Source: Flavobacteriales bacterium
GTDB lineage: Bacteria > Bacteroidota > Bacteroidia > Flavobacteriales > BACL11
Length of the DNA stretch: 18,054 bases
NCBI GenBank assembly: GCA_002730985.1
Contig: PCBP01000049.1
Location: 1 to 18,054, forward strand
Direction of reading: 5' to 3'
Shown here: piece by piece, positions 8,256 through 16,618 of the stretch
Position numbering within the stretch: position 1 is the stretch's first letter
How the letters are laid out: each line of letters opens with the position of its first letter
Notes under the pieces: generated by a model
Told to the model about the DNA's origin: nothing
The model's database searches: none
The model's input: the letters and a program-made list of their open reading frames with translations, nothing else
Made by a program: the position numbers and the translations under genes

Positions 8256-9512
8256 ATGGAAATTTCAGAACTTTATAAGATTTATAGAAGCAACCCTATA
8301 ATTTGCACTGACACAAGAAAAATTAAAAAAGGAAGTCTGTTTTTTGCATTAAAAGGGAAAAGCTTTAATGGAAATAAGTTTGCAGCCCAAGCAATCCGGG
8401 AGGGCTGTAGCTTCGCAATAATTGAAGAGAAAGAATATCTTGCCAACAACAAATTTATTCTTGTAGATGACGTCTTAAAAACGCTACAAGATTTAGCAAA
8501 ACACCATAGAAGAAAACTATCAATACCTCTTTTAGGTATTACAGGGTCAAATGGCAAGACAACATCAAAAGAACTAATCTATTCTGTATTGCAATCATCA
8601 CTAAATTGTTATGCCACGAAAGGAAATCTAAATAATCACATAGGGGTTCCATTAAGTATCTTAGAGATAACTAATAAGCATGAAATCGCAATTATTGAAA
8701 TGGGAGCAAATCATAAGAAAGAGATTAAATTTCTCTGTAATATTGCAGAGCCAACACATGGAACAATTACTAATATAGGATCAGCTCACCTGCAAGGATT
8801 TAAAAACCTGCAAGGTGTTATTGATACAAAAAACGAACTATATAATTTTATCAAAAAAAGTAATGGGTCTTTATTTGTAAATACTGATGATAAGATATTA
8901 GTTAATCTATCAAAGAACATCAAAACAACTACGTATGGCATATCTAGTAAGCTAGACACTTCAATAATTAGTAATACTCCGTTTTTAAACGTATTATGGG
9001 ACCAAGAAGTTATTAAAAGTAGATTAATCGGAGAATATCAATTTTACAATATCTCATTAGCAATATGCATTGGTAATTATTTTAATATATCTAAGACAAA
9101 TATAAAATCTGCTATTGAATACTATATCCCCAAAAACAACAGATCAGAAATGACAAAAACGGATAATAATATTATAATAATGGATGCCTATAATGCTAAT
9201 CCATCAAGTATGGAAGCTATGCTAGATTCCTTTGCAAAGCAAGATTATCAAAACAAGCTCTGCATACTAGGAGATATGCTTGAAATGGGTGATTTTTCGG
9301 ATAAAGAACATGCTAAGATTATCAAAACTTGTCAGAAACTAGAACTAGAAGCTCTATTTGTTGGAGAGGCATTTAGCAAACTGAATAATAAAGCATTCAA
9401 GAACCTAGCTGATCTAAAGATATTCATTAAGAAGTATCCAATAAACAACAAAACAATATTACTAAAAGGATCTAGAGGGATTGGCTTAGAGAATTTGGTG
9501 AGTTCTCTTTAA
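8256..9512 (+). CDS. murF: UDP-MurNAc-tripeptide--D-alanyl-D-alanine ligase
   Basis: MurF adds D-Ala-D-Ala to UDP-MurNAc-tripeptide, the last cytoplasmic step of the peptidoglycan pentapeptide precursor. The 418 residues show the three Mur-ligase domains. TDTR at 18-21 lies in the N-terminal uridine-binding domain. The ATP P-loop is GITGSNGKTT at 94-103. NLNNHIG is at 124-130, EMGANHKKEI at 148-157 and NIGSAHLQGF at 173-182. TKNELYN at 191-197 contains the Lys that is normally carbamylated. The C-terminal domain contains DAYNANPSSM, GDMLEMG and LKGSRGIGLE. The length is slightly short but normal for Bacteroidetes. It starts about 8 bases after the terminator tract. TATATTGA in that tract is only a weak promoter match, so expression may depend on read-through. 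Its last 13 codons plus stop overlap the end of the opposite-strand Wzz-like gene. Confidence 0.96.
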   Translation: MEISELYKIYRSNPIICTDTRKIKKGSLFFALKGKSFNGNKFAAQAIREGCSFAIIEEKEYLANNKFILVDDVLKTLQDLAKHHRRKLSIPLLGITGSNGKTTSKELIYSVLQSSLNCYATKGNLNNHIGVPLSILEITNKHEIAIIEMGANHKKEIKFLCNIAEPTHGTITNIGSAHLQGFKNLQGVIDTKNELYNFIKKSNGSLFVNTDDKILVNLSKNIKTTTYGISSKLDTSIISNTPFLNVLWDQEVIKSRLIGEYQFYNISLAICIGNYFNISKTNIKSAIEYYIPKNNRSEMTKTDNNIIIMDAYNANPSSMEAMLDSFAKQDYQNKLCILGDMLEMGDFSDKEHAKIIKTCQKLELEALFVGEAFSKLNNKAFKNLADLKIFIKKYPINNKTILLKGSRGIGLENLVSSL

Positions 9513-10548
9513 GAGTATCCCTAAATAATTTCTTGACAACAAAATAACATAAAGAGAAAAAAGCACCTAATAAACCTCCCAGAAAACCTCCTAAGAATAT
9601 TGATGTCTTATCTTCTTCTAAAGGAAGAATAGGCTCATCTATAATATTAATTATAGGTGTTTTATTTAAGAGTGCTATTTTAGAAAGCTCCAGGTTTTTT
9701 ACAATCTCTAAATACATAGTATTAAGCACCTCAACCCTTCTCATTAACTGTAATTCTTTTAATCGACCTGTTGCTTTTATGATCCTCCGATTTATATCCT
9801 GTACTCTTGCGAATTCTTGTTCCGCAATTTCCAATTCTGCAAATACAGAGTCTGCCCTATCTTGATAAAAATCTAAAGTATTATTTGCTTGTGATGTCTC
9901 ATGTATAATATACATCTTTATCATTTGATCAATCAACCTCTTCACAAACTCTCTGGCAAAATCCTGATTCAGAGATGTATAAGAGAGTGTAATAATATTA
10001 GACTCATCAGAGCGCAACTCAACAGTCAGATCATCTTCAATAAGCTCTTTCCAAATAACCCCACTAATACTGTCATAAATATAACCATTATTATCACAGA
10101 ATGAGATGCCTCTTAAAAAATCATAATCATCCCAATCTTCTTTTTCTTTAATATTATTAATCTCAATATAATGTTCTATGAGGCAATCCGTTTCACCATT
10201 AATTTTTGCATCCTGTACTAAAGCACTAACAATAACACCTCTTGATTTTAATAACTCGATTATATTACTTTGGCTAAATGTACTGCTCTGCACACCACCA
10301 AGATCAAATCCAACAAGATTAGCAATGCTTGACATAGCTCCGACTGAAGCTCCTCCATCTTGTTCAACAACAAAAGTGAGTTCAGCATTATATTTTGTAT
10401 CTGAAAAAATAGCAAAAATAACTCCAACTATACAAAACAAGAATGAGGAAATAAAGATTAAGAACTTTTTTTTGAGCAAGAATGCTTTATACTCTGAAAA
10501 CTTAATCAGAATATCCTTTAACTGTATTTCATCATCGTATCGTTGCAT
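9472..10548 (-). CDS. Wzz-like polysaccharide copolymerase / chain-length determinant protein
   Basis: This is an inner-membrane polysaccharide co-polymerase of the Wzz/GumC type, thought to set chain length and to link polymerisation with the outer-membrane export channel. The 358-residue product has a short cytoplasmic N-terminus, TM1 at about 28-48, and a periplasmic domain whose first part (about 52-110) fits the Wzz fold. A predicted helical coiled-coil stretch spans about 223-295. A proline-containing linker (IIDEPILPL, about 302-310) precedes TM2 at about 317-338. It ends shortly after TM2, so the BY-kinase domain found in Wzc is absent. Its ATG shares a base with the stop of the SLBB gene (TAATG). 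Its last 13 codons lie over the end of murF on the other strand. The partner is almost certainly the upstream SLBB exporter. Confidence 0.85.
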   Translation of the reverse strand: MQRYDDEIQLKDILIKFSEYKAFLLKKKFLIFISSFLFCIVGVIFAIFSDTKYNAELTFVVEQDGGASVGAMSSIANLVGFDLGGVQSSTFSQSNIIELLKSRGVIVSALVQDAKINGETDCLIEHYIEINNIKEKEDWDDYDFLRGISFCDNNGYIYDSISGVIWKELIEDDLTVELRSDESNIITLSYTSLNQDFAREFVKRLIDQMIKMYIIHETSQANNTLDFYQDRADSVFAELEIAEQEFARVQDINRRIIKATGRLKELQLMRRVEVLNTMYLEIVKNLELSKIALLNKTPIINIIDEPILPLEEDKTSIFLGGFLGGLLGAFFSLCYFVVKKLFRDTLKENSPNSLSQSL

Positions 10549-13052
10549 TAAAAGGAATTATTTACTCTATCTATTAATAACCATAAAGACATAACAGCTG
10601 TAATTTTTGTTATTACACTTTCAATGTGCTTATTATAATCAATATCTTCCTTTTTCTTACGCTTTACTTTGTGCTCACTTATAACCCTAATTGTTGTGCC
10701 AGGTTTTACTTTTGGAGAAATCGTGAACAATCCTAAATTTAATGATTTCTTTGTTACTCCATTAGCATGTACAACAACAGTACTTGATTTCTTATTATGT
10801 TTAGCATACCCTCCTGCAAAATTCCGAACATAATAATCAGCTCTTTTCCCAAAGAAAGGAGCGCTAATTGAGCTCCCATCTATATTATGCAAATCACCTG
10901 TAACCTGCACAACATCTAAGCTTTTTGGGATAATTATACTATCTCCCTCTAATAAAACTAAATTATGTTTAGATCTACTTTTAGATATTGCCTTTTCCAA
11001 ATCAAAATATACTGCATCATACATTAAACTGTCATAACTAAAGTCCTTTGCTTTTAACTGCTCTCTATTTAACAACTCTTTATTATAAATATTTGACAAC
11101 TCCGCATTAATTAAGATTGAATCTAATAAAACATCTGGGATATTTAAATCATTTTCATCTGTCTTCTCTACCTTAAATTTTCTGAACATCTTAGCTCCAT
11201 CCATATAAGCATAATTAGTTAACCCCCCCGCTCTCTTAATTACTGATGAAATCTTCTCGTCCTTTGAAAGTAAAGAGTAAGTTCCTGGATATTTTACTTC
11301 CCCCACTAATACAATATTGACAGGCTCCTCATAATCAGCATTGTCTCTAACAAAAACCTGATCAAATGGTTGCAAAAGAAATTCTTGAGCTTCAGAGCTC
11401 AACATTAATTCCTCTCCAATTTTTATATTCTTGACAATTGCTCTTCTTGGTTTTAATTTATTTGAAGAAATGTCATAGTCCATAATTCTACTCACTTCTA
11501 TCTTACTACCTTCTGCTTGCTGAGTAATTCCTCCTGCTTGTAAAAGTAAATCTTGCAAATTCATCCCAACTCCAAACTCAAATTCGCCTGAAGCCCTGAC
11601 TGCTCCAAATACAGAAACAAAGAACTCGTCATCAAAATCATTAATAGAAAGCACACGTACAATATCATATTCCTGCATCAATATATTATCCTCATGCTGC
11701 TGATCATTAATAATCTCTCCTAAATCTACGGCAATATGGGATTTTGTTCTATCCTCATTTAATCTAATAATATATACTTTATCCAAAAATGTTTTCTCAT
11801 CAATACATTTAGCTCTTTTAAGCAAGGAAAAAAGTGTTTCTCCTCTTATAAACTCATAATCACCTTCCACCCCAATACTCCCTTTCACCGAAACTACATT
11901 TGATAATCTATTAGAAATTACATTCACTATAATCTGATCTCCATTTTGAACAGTAGTAGAGTTAGTATGGTCTTGATGTACGTCATTTACCCTTATTGAA
12001 TTATAATCTATTCTTTTCATAGTAACAACATCCGTGAAAGCATTAGTAGTAAAACCACCTGCATAATTAATAATCTCAGCAACTGATTCTCCTGATTTAG
12101 CCTCATAAGTATAAGGACGATTTACTCCACCACTCACTTCAACAATATGCCTTGCTGGAGGAACAAACAAATAATCACCATCTTGCATATAAATATCTTG
12201 AGAGCGTAAAGGATTAAATAAGAACTGATAGACATCTAATGAATCAACAGTTTCTCCATTTCTTTTAAGATAAATGTTTCTAACGGTTCCTAACTGATTT
12301 GGTCCTTTAGCTGCTATCAATGCATTAAATGCTGTATTTATTGCTGGTATTGAATATGATCCTGGATGATAAACCTCTCCAACAATATTTACAGTAATCA
12401 CTCTTGAATAAGCAAGTGTAACATCTATCTCAGAATTTTGCATATCCAAAAAAGAAGAAAATCTACTCTTCAAGAGTGAACGCATCTTCCCAAAAGTTAA
12501 CCCCTTTACATAAATTCTCCCATAAGAACTTGGGTTAATATAGCCTCTATCATCTACTAAAAGTGTTTCAGAAAATTCAGAATAACCCCAAACAGAAATT
12601 GAAATTTCATCCCCACTCCCTACTTTATAATTCTCAGGAGCTTTTGCATCTAACGCTTTCTGATAAAAAGACAACTTATTATTTCTAAAAATATCTTGAC
12701 CATAAATTCTTGCTCTAGGATATGTAGCCGTATCTTCTACCAAAGTGTCACCAAAAACTAAATAAAACCGAGACAAATTGGAGCTAGAGTCAATCGTATC
12801 TCTATCTCCTTTTGCATATTCCCCTCTGCTATACTTATAGTTCATTGCCTCTGCAATTTCAGATTCAGAAAGACCCATCTTTTGAAGCACCTGTTCTGAT
12901 GGAATGTCAGACGCCCTTAAATCTTTAGGATTTGCATCTGAAGGTAAAAAATTCAAATATCCAGGATTAATTTTTGATTTCTCAACATCAATTTGTGCGC
13001 TAATAGTGACAGCAAGTAAGATTGAGAAAAATAATAATAATTTCTTTTTCAT
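10548..13052 (-). CDS. Multi-SLBB polysaccharide export outer membrane protein (Wza-like)
   Basis: This is a periplasmic/outer-membrane polysaccharide export channel of the Wza/OPX family. The 834 residues begin with a signal peptide cleaved after TISA (about 19). There is no lipobox Cys, so unlike classical Wza it is not a lipoprotein. A polysaccharide-export domain lies at about 140-215 (YKVGSGDEISISVWG, then DDRGYINPSSYGRI). About six SLBB-like repeats follow, starting near 220 (VNIVGEVYHPGSY), 304, 388, 478, 579 (IVLVGEVKYPGTY) and 714. After a highly basic patch (about 795-802) the protein ends in a hydrophobic helix at about 811-829. This may be the outer-membrane helix, by analogy with the Wza helical barrel. 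The number of SLBB units is well above the two or three of Wza but is common in Bacteroidetes. It lies 5 bases after the acyl-CoA dehydrogenase gene. Confidence 0.88.
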   Translation of the reverse strand: MKKKLLLFFSILLAVTISAQIDVEKSKINPGYLNFLPSDANPKDLRASDIPSEQVLQKMGLSESEIAEAMNYKYSRGEYAKGDRDTIDSSSNLSRFYLVFGDTLVEDTATYPRARIYGQDIFRNNKLSFYQKALDAKAPENYKVGSGDEISISVWGYSEFSETLLVDDRGYINPSSYGRIYVKGLTFGKMRSLLKSRFSSFLDMQNSEIDVTLAYSRVITVNIVGEVYHPGSYSIPAINTAFNALIAAKGPNQLGTVRNIYLKRNGETVDSLDVYQFLFNPLRSQDIYMQDGDYLFVPPARHIVEVSGGVNRPYTYEAKSGESVAEIINYAGGFTTNAFTDVVTMKRIDYNSIRVNDVHQDHTNSTTVQNGDQIIVNVISNRLSNVVSVKGSIGVEGDYEFIRGETLFSLLKRAKCIDEKTFLDKVYIIRLNEDRTKSHIAVDLGEIINDQQHEDNILMQEYDIVRVLSINDFDDEFFVSVFGAVRASGEFEFGVGMNLQDLLLQAGGITQQAEGSKIEVSRIMDYDISSNKLKPRRAIVKNIKIGEELMLSSEAQEFLLQPFDQVFVRDNADYEEPVNIVLVGEVKYPGTYSLLSKDEKISSVIKRAGGLTNYAYMDGAKMFRKFKVEKTDENDLNIPDVLLDSILINAELSNIYNKELLNREQLKAKDFSYDSLMYDAVYFDLEKAISKSRSKHNLVLLEGDSIIIPKSLDVVQVTGDLHNIDGSSISAPFFGKRADYYVRNFAGGYAKHNKKSSTVVVHANGVTKKSLNLGLFTISPKVKPGTTIRVISEHKVKRKKKEDIDYNKHIESVITKITAVMSLWLLIDRVNNSF

Positions 13053-13057
13053 AATTT

Positions 13058-14197
13058 TTATTTTAAAATAGAACGCGAGATTACAATTCTTTGAATCTCT
13101 GATGTCCCTTCATAAATCTGAGTAATCTTTGCATCACGCATTAAACGCTCAACATGATATTCTTTTACAAAACCATAACCTCCATGAACTTGTACAGCTT
13201 CAACTGTTGTCTTCATAGCAACTTCAGAAGCAAAAACTTTAGCCATAGCACTTGCTTTATCATAATTTTTTCCATTATCCTTTAACCAAGCTGCCTTTAA
13301 ACACAGTAATCGTGCCGCATCAATTTCAGTAGCCATATCTGCTAATTTGAATGCAATTGCTTGATGCTTTGAGATTTCTTTTCCGAAAGCTTTTCTCTCT
13401 CTAGAATACTTTAATGCTAACTCATATGCTCCAGACGCTATCCCTAAGGCTTGCGCAGCAATGCCAATCCTGCCACCTGATAGTGTTTTCATAGCAAAGG
13501 TAAAGCCAAAACCATCTTCACCTATTCTATTTTCTTTTGGGATCTTTACATCAGTAAACATTAAAGAATGTGTATCTGAACCTCTAATTCCTAGTTTGTT
13601 TTCTTTTATACCTATAACAAATCCTTCCATGCCTTTCTCTACAATAAAAGCATTGATTCCTTTGTGTCCTTTTTCTACATCTGTTTGTGCAATTACCAAA
13701 TAAATACTTGCGGTGCCTCCATTTGTAATCCAATTCTTTGTTCCATTTAACAAATAATAGTCTCCTTTATCAACTGCAATTGTTTGCTGTGAAGTTGCAT
13801 CTGAACCAGCTTCTGGTTCTGACAAACAGAATGCGCCAATCATTTCTCCCCCTGCAAGTGGCTTTAAATATTTTTCTTTTTGTTCTTTAGTGCCAAAAGT
13901 CTCTAACCCCCAACATACTAATGAGTTATTTACTGACATTACAACTGAACAAGAAGCATCCACTTTTGAGATTTCTTCCATTGCTAAAACATAAGAAATA
14001 GCATCCATTCCAGCTCCACCATATTCTGGATTCACCATCATTCCTAGAAACCCTAGTTCTCCTAGTTTTTTAATCTGTTCTTTTGGGAATGTTTGAGTTT
14101 CATCTCTCTCAATGACTCCAGGCAATAATTCAGTTTGCGCAAAGTCCCTTGCCGCATCCCTGATCATCTTATGCTCTTCTGACAACTCAAAGTTCAT
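13058..14197 (-). CDS. Acyl-CoA dehydrogenase (short/medium/branched-chain type)
   Basis: This FAD-dependent enzyme introduces the alpha-beta double bond in acyl-CoA during fatty-acid or branched-chain amino-acid breakdown. It passes electrons to electron-transfer flavoprotein. Starting at the Met at 14197 gives 379 residues, the usual family size. The frame extends to 14224, but the extra 9 residues precede the conserved NFELSEEHKMIRD start and would overlap the -7 promoter element. Domain signatures are AFCLSEPEAGSD at 122-133 (flavin/substrate contact), WITNG at 156-160, RKAFGKEISKHQAI at 268-281, QVHGGYGF at 336-343, and YEGTSEIQR at 362-370 with the catalytic Glu at 363. The chain length it prefers cannot be read from the sequence. 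Butyryl-CoA-type enzymes look similar. It is the first gene of a minus-strand array leading into the polysaccharide export pair. Confidence 0.94.
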   Translation of the reverse strand: MNFELSEEHKMIRDAARDFAQTELLPGVIERDETQTFPKEQIKKLGELGFLGMMVNPEYGGAGMDAISYVLAMEEISKVDASCSVVMSVNNSLVCWGLETFGTKEQKEKYLKPLAGGEMIGAFCLSEPEAGSDATSQQTIAVDKGDYYLLNGTKNWITNGGTASIYLVIAQTDVEKGHKGINAFIVEKGMEGFVIGIKENKLGIRGSDTHSLMFTDVKIPKENRIGEDGFGFTFAMKTLSGGRIGIAAQALGIASGAYELALKYSRERKAFGKEISKHQAIAFKLADMATEIDAARLLCLKAAWLKDNGKNYDKASAMAKVFASEVAMKTTVEAVQVHGGYGFVKEYHVERLMRDAKITQIYEGTSEIQRIVISRSILK

Positions 14198-14221
14198 TAT
14201 TTGCTTTTTTAAGAATGTATG

Positions 14222-14252
14222 CAAAAATACACTTTTTAAACTATCTTTGAAA
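14222..14252 (-). promoter_or_regulatory. Promoter for the acyl-CoA dehydrogenase - export gene array
   Basis: On the minus strand TATTTTTG at 14229-14222 fits the TAnnTTTG -7 element. TTTC at 14252-14249 stands at the -33 position with a 19-base spacer. The predicted transcript start is near 14217, giving a leader of about 20 bases before the ATG at 14197. No second good promoter was seen before the SLBB gene, so this may serve all three genes. Confidence 0.6.
14242..14249 (+). promoter_or_regulatory. Candidate -7 element for anmK
   Basis: TATCTTTG matches TAnnTTTG and ends 7 bases before the anmK ATG, predicting a very short or absent leader. A TTTG at -33 is not seen. It lies inside the spacer of the opposite-strand promoter, so the two divergent promoters share one stretch of about 30 bases. 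Confidence 0.5.
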
Positions 14253-14256
14253 TCTA

Positions 14257-15306
14257 ATGCCCATCAATGAGAAATACCGTGTTTTAGGTGTAATGTCTGG
14301 AACCTCCTTAGATGGAATTGATTTAGCCATTTGTACATTTACTAAAGATACTAATTGGAAATTTAAGATTGAAAAATCAGAAACACTAGAGTACACTTAT
14401 TACTGGAAAAAAACACTATCAGAGCTGCATACAAGAAGCGAATCTTTTATCTCAGAAATAAATATAGAATATGGTAAACTATTAGCAGAAACTATCAATA
14501 TCTTTTTAGCAGAAGAGAAAATTGATTTTATCGCCTCTCATGGGCACACTATTCTTCATCAACCCAAAAATAATATTACACTACAAATTGGAGATGGCGA
14601 AACAATGGCAAACATTACAAAAACGAAAATAATTAATAATTTTAGAAGTCTAGATGTCTCCTTAAATGGACAAGGAGCTCCATTGGTTCCTATTGGTGAT
14701 TTACATCTATTCTCTGAATATAAATATTGTGTTAATCTAGGAGGATTCGCTAATATCTCCATAAAAGAGAATAACACCATAATAGCTTTTGATATCTGCC
14801 CAGTAAATATTGTGATGAATGCAATAAGTAAAAGGTTAAAACTTGAATTTGACATGAATGGCAATCTTGCCAAAAAAGGAAAAATTATACCAGAACTTTT
14901 AGAAGAACTTAATAATCTGCCCTTTTATAAAAGAAAACCACCTAAATCTTTAGCAAGAGAATGGGTTGAAGAATTTATAAATCCATTACTTACAGCAACT
15001 TACAAAAATGAAGATTTGCTAAATACATTTTGCGAACATGTAGGGATGCAAATTGGTAAATTATTAGATTGTAATTCAGCATTTTTCACAGGTGGAGGTG
15101 TATTTAATACTTATCTAATGAGCAGAATATCACACTACTCTAAAGCAGAAGTGATTATTCCAAATAAAGAAACCAGCAATTTTAAGGAGGCTCTAATTTT
15201 TGGATTTCTAGGAGTTTTAAGACTAAGAAATGAAGTCAATTGTCTGCAATCTGTTACAGGAGCCAAAGAAGATAATTGTGGAGGAGAAATTAACAATCCG
15301 ATGTAA
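14257..15306 (+). CDS. anmK: Anhydro-N-acetylmuramic acid kinase
   Basis: AnmK opens and phosphorylates 1,6-anhydro-MurNAc to MurNAc-6-phosphate, recycling cell-wall sugars in the cytosol. The 349 residues show the ASKHA-type kinase motifs: GVMSGTSLDGID at 11-22, SHGHTILHQP at 94-103, IGDGETMA at 111-118, LNGQGAPLVPIGD at 136-148, NLGGFANIS at 160-168, KSLAREWV at 230-237 and TGGGVFN at 278-284. The phosphate-loop segment usually written FDTGPGN reads FDICPVN here (178-184). I believe this is a Bacteroidetes-type variant rather than damage, and the Asp is kept at 179. The C-terminal NCLQSVTGA tail also looks typical of the phylum. It is slightly shorter than the roughly 370-residue proteobacterial enzymes. 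It is divergent from the acyl-CoA dehydrogenase and 75 bases before the amino-acid dehydrogenase. Confidence 0.94.
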   Translation: MPINEKYRVLGVMSGTSLDGIDLAICTFTKDTNWKFKIEKSETLEYTYYWKKTLSELHTRSESFISEINIEYGKLLAETINIFLAEEKIDFIASHGHTILHQPKNNITLQIGDGETMANITKTKIINNFRSLDVSLNGQGAPLVPIGDLHLFSEYKYCVNLGGFANISIKENNTIIAFDICPVNIVMNAISKRLKLEFDMNGNLAKKGKIIPELLEELNNLPFYKRKPPKSLAREWVEEFINPLLTATYKNEDLLNTFCEHVGMQIGKLLDCNSAFFTGGGVFNTYLMSRISHYSKAEVIIPNKETSNFKEALIFGFLGVLRLRNEVNCLQSVTGAKEDNCGGEINNPM

Positions 15307-15349
15307 TAAAATACATCCTATAAACATATAATATCTTGGAGCTAATTGA

Positions 15350-15357
15350 TACATTTG
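15350..15357 (+). promoter_or_regulatory. Candidate -7 element for the dehydrogenase-mscS-nhaD unit
   Basis: TACATTTG matches TAnnTTTG, is followed by C as in many Bacteroidetes promoters, and lies 24 bases before the ATG at 15382. The -33 box is not clear. It is in the 75-base gap after anmK, which shows no obvious terminator hairpin. Confidence 0.5.
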
Positions 15358-15381
15358 CAAAAAATAGAACTAAAGTAGAAA

Positions 15382-16608
15382 ATGGAAGAATTGTTAAAGA
15401 AATTTGAAAGCAAGAAACCCGAAATTGTTTTTGAGTGGAAAGATTCAGAGACCGAAGCAGAGGGATGGATAGTTATAAATTCATTAAGAGGAGGAGCTGC
15501 TGCTGGAGGAACCAGAATGAGAACTGGCGTTACAAAAGATGAGGTTCTAGCACTTGCTAAAACAATGGAAGTTAAGTTTACTGTCTCTGGACCACCTATT
15601 GGAGGCGGAAAGTCAGGGATAAATTTTAATCCAAAAGACCCCAGAAAGAAAGAAGTACTAAAAAGATGGTATGCTGCCGCTAAACCTCTTCTAAAAACAT
15701 ATTACGGGACTGGTGGGGACATGAATGTTGATGAAGTAAATGAAGTAATCCCGATTTGTTATGAAAATGACATACTATTCCCATTAGAAGGAGTCTTAAA
15801 AGGGCACCACAAGAAAGATGAACAAGACACAAATCAGATTATCAAACAGTTATCAGAAGGAGTCCCTTTAATTGTTAGAAATAAAAAACTTACCCCTAAT
15901 CCATCACGAGATTATTCAGTTGGTGATTTAATCACCGGATATGGAGTTTCTGAAGCTATTCTTCATTATTATAGCATTTATGGAGGAGAAATAAAAGGGA
16001 AAAGAGTAATAATTCAAGGGTGGGGAAATGTAGCAGGTGCTTCTGCCTATTATTTAGCACAAGCTGGTGCAATTATTGTAGGTATTATTGATGTTGCAGG
16101 AGGAATAATCAATAAAGACGGCTATACTTTTAAAGAAATATCATCATTATTAGAGCAGAGAAGCTCAAACTTTTTAGAAACTAATAATATGCTCTCCTTT
16201 GAACAGGTAAATGAAAGAATATGGGGGATTGGGGCAGAAATATTTATTCCAGCCGCCGCATCTCGTCTACTATCTCAAGATCAGTTAGATCAGATGATCT
16301 CTAATGGCCTAGAAGTAATATCAGCAGGAGCAAATGTGCCTTTTGGTGATAAAGAAATCTTTTTTGGCCCAATATCAAAAAGTGCCGATGAAAGAGTAAG
16401 TGTTCTACCTGATTTTATTGCAAATTGCGGAATGGCTAGAGCATTCTCCTATTTTATGCAAAATAACTGTCAACTGAATGATATTGCTATCTTTACTGCA
16501 GTATCTGAAACAATAAAGGAAGCTCTATTGAAAACCTTCAAAAAGAATAATGCTAAAACAAACATATCGAGAACTTCTTTTGAGATTGCATTAGAGCAAT
16601 TAATCTAA
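15382..16608 (+). CDS. Glu/Leu/Phe/Val-family amino acid dehydrogenase
   Basis: This NAD(P)-dependent enzyme reversibly deaminates an L-amino acid to its 2-oxo acid and ammonia. The 408-residue product contains the N-terminal dimerisation/catalytic domain. RGGAAAGGTRM is at 36-46, and the conserved active-site Lys residues are in MEVKFTVSGPPIGGGKSGI (K65 and K77). The catalytic Asp is in GTGGDMNVDEV (D113). The C-terminal Rossmann domain follows, with the nucleotide loop GWGNVAG at 213-219, where the Asn-containing form is typical of the family, and the acidic strand end IIDVAGG at 235-241. SAGANVPFG at about 331-339 fits the family's NAD-domain edge. I cannot decide between glutamate and leucine (branched-chain) specificity. 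mscS starts 10 bases downstream, so the two are probably in one operon. Confidence 0.9.
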   Translation: MEELLKKFESKKPEIVFEWKDSETEAEGWIVINSLRGGAAAGGTRMRTGVTKDEVLALAKTMEVKFTVSGPPIGGGKSGINFNPKDPRKKEVLKRWYAAAKPLLKTYYGTGGDMNVDEVNEVIPICYENDILFPLEGVLKGHHKKDEQDTNQIIKQLSEGVPLIVRNKKLTPNPSRDYSVGDLITGYGVSEAILHYYSIYGGEIKGKRVIIQGWGNVAGASAYYLAQAGAIIVGIIDVAGGIINKDGYTFKEISSLLEQRSSNFLETNNMLSFEQVNERIWGIGAEIFIPAAASRLLSQDQLDQMISNGLEVISAGANVPFGDKEIFFGPISKSADERVSVLPDFIANCGMARAFSYFMQNNCQLNDIAIFTAVSETIKEALLKTFKKNNAKTNISRTSFEIALEQLI

Positions 16609-16618
16609 AACACTAATT

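Noticed and set aside
9488..9508. Small hairpin AGAGAA/TTCTCT at the end of murF
   Set aside because: Six pairs with only two G-C, a 9-base loop and only three T after it. Too weak to call a terminator.
10178..10594. 138-codon plus-strand open frame over the Wzz-like gene
   Set aside because: It lies antisense to a gene with clear TM and coiled-coil features and shows no motif or start signal of its own.
14559..14873. Minus-strand open frame inside anmK
   Set aside because: Shadow of the AnmK coding sequence, whose motifs are unambiguous across this stretch.
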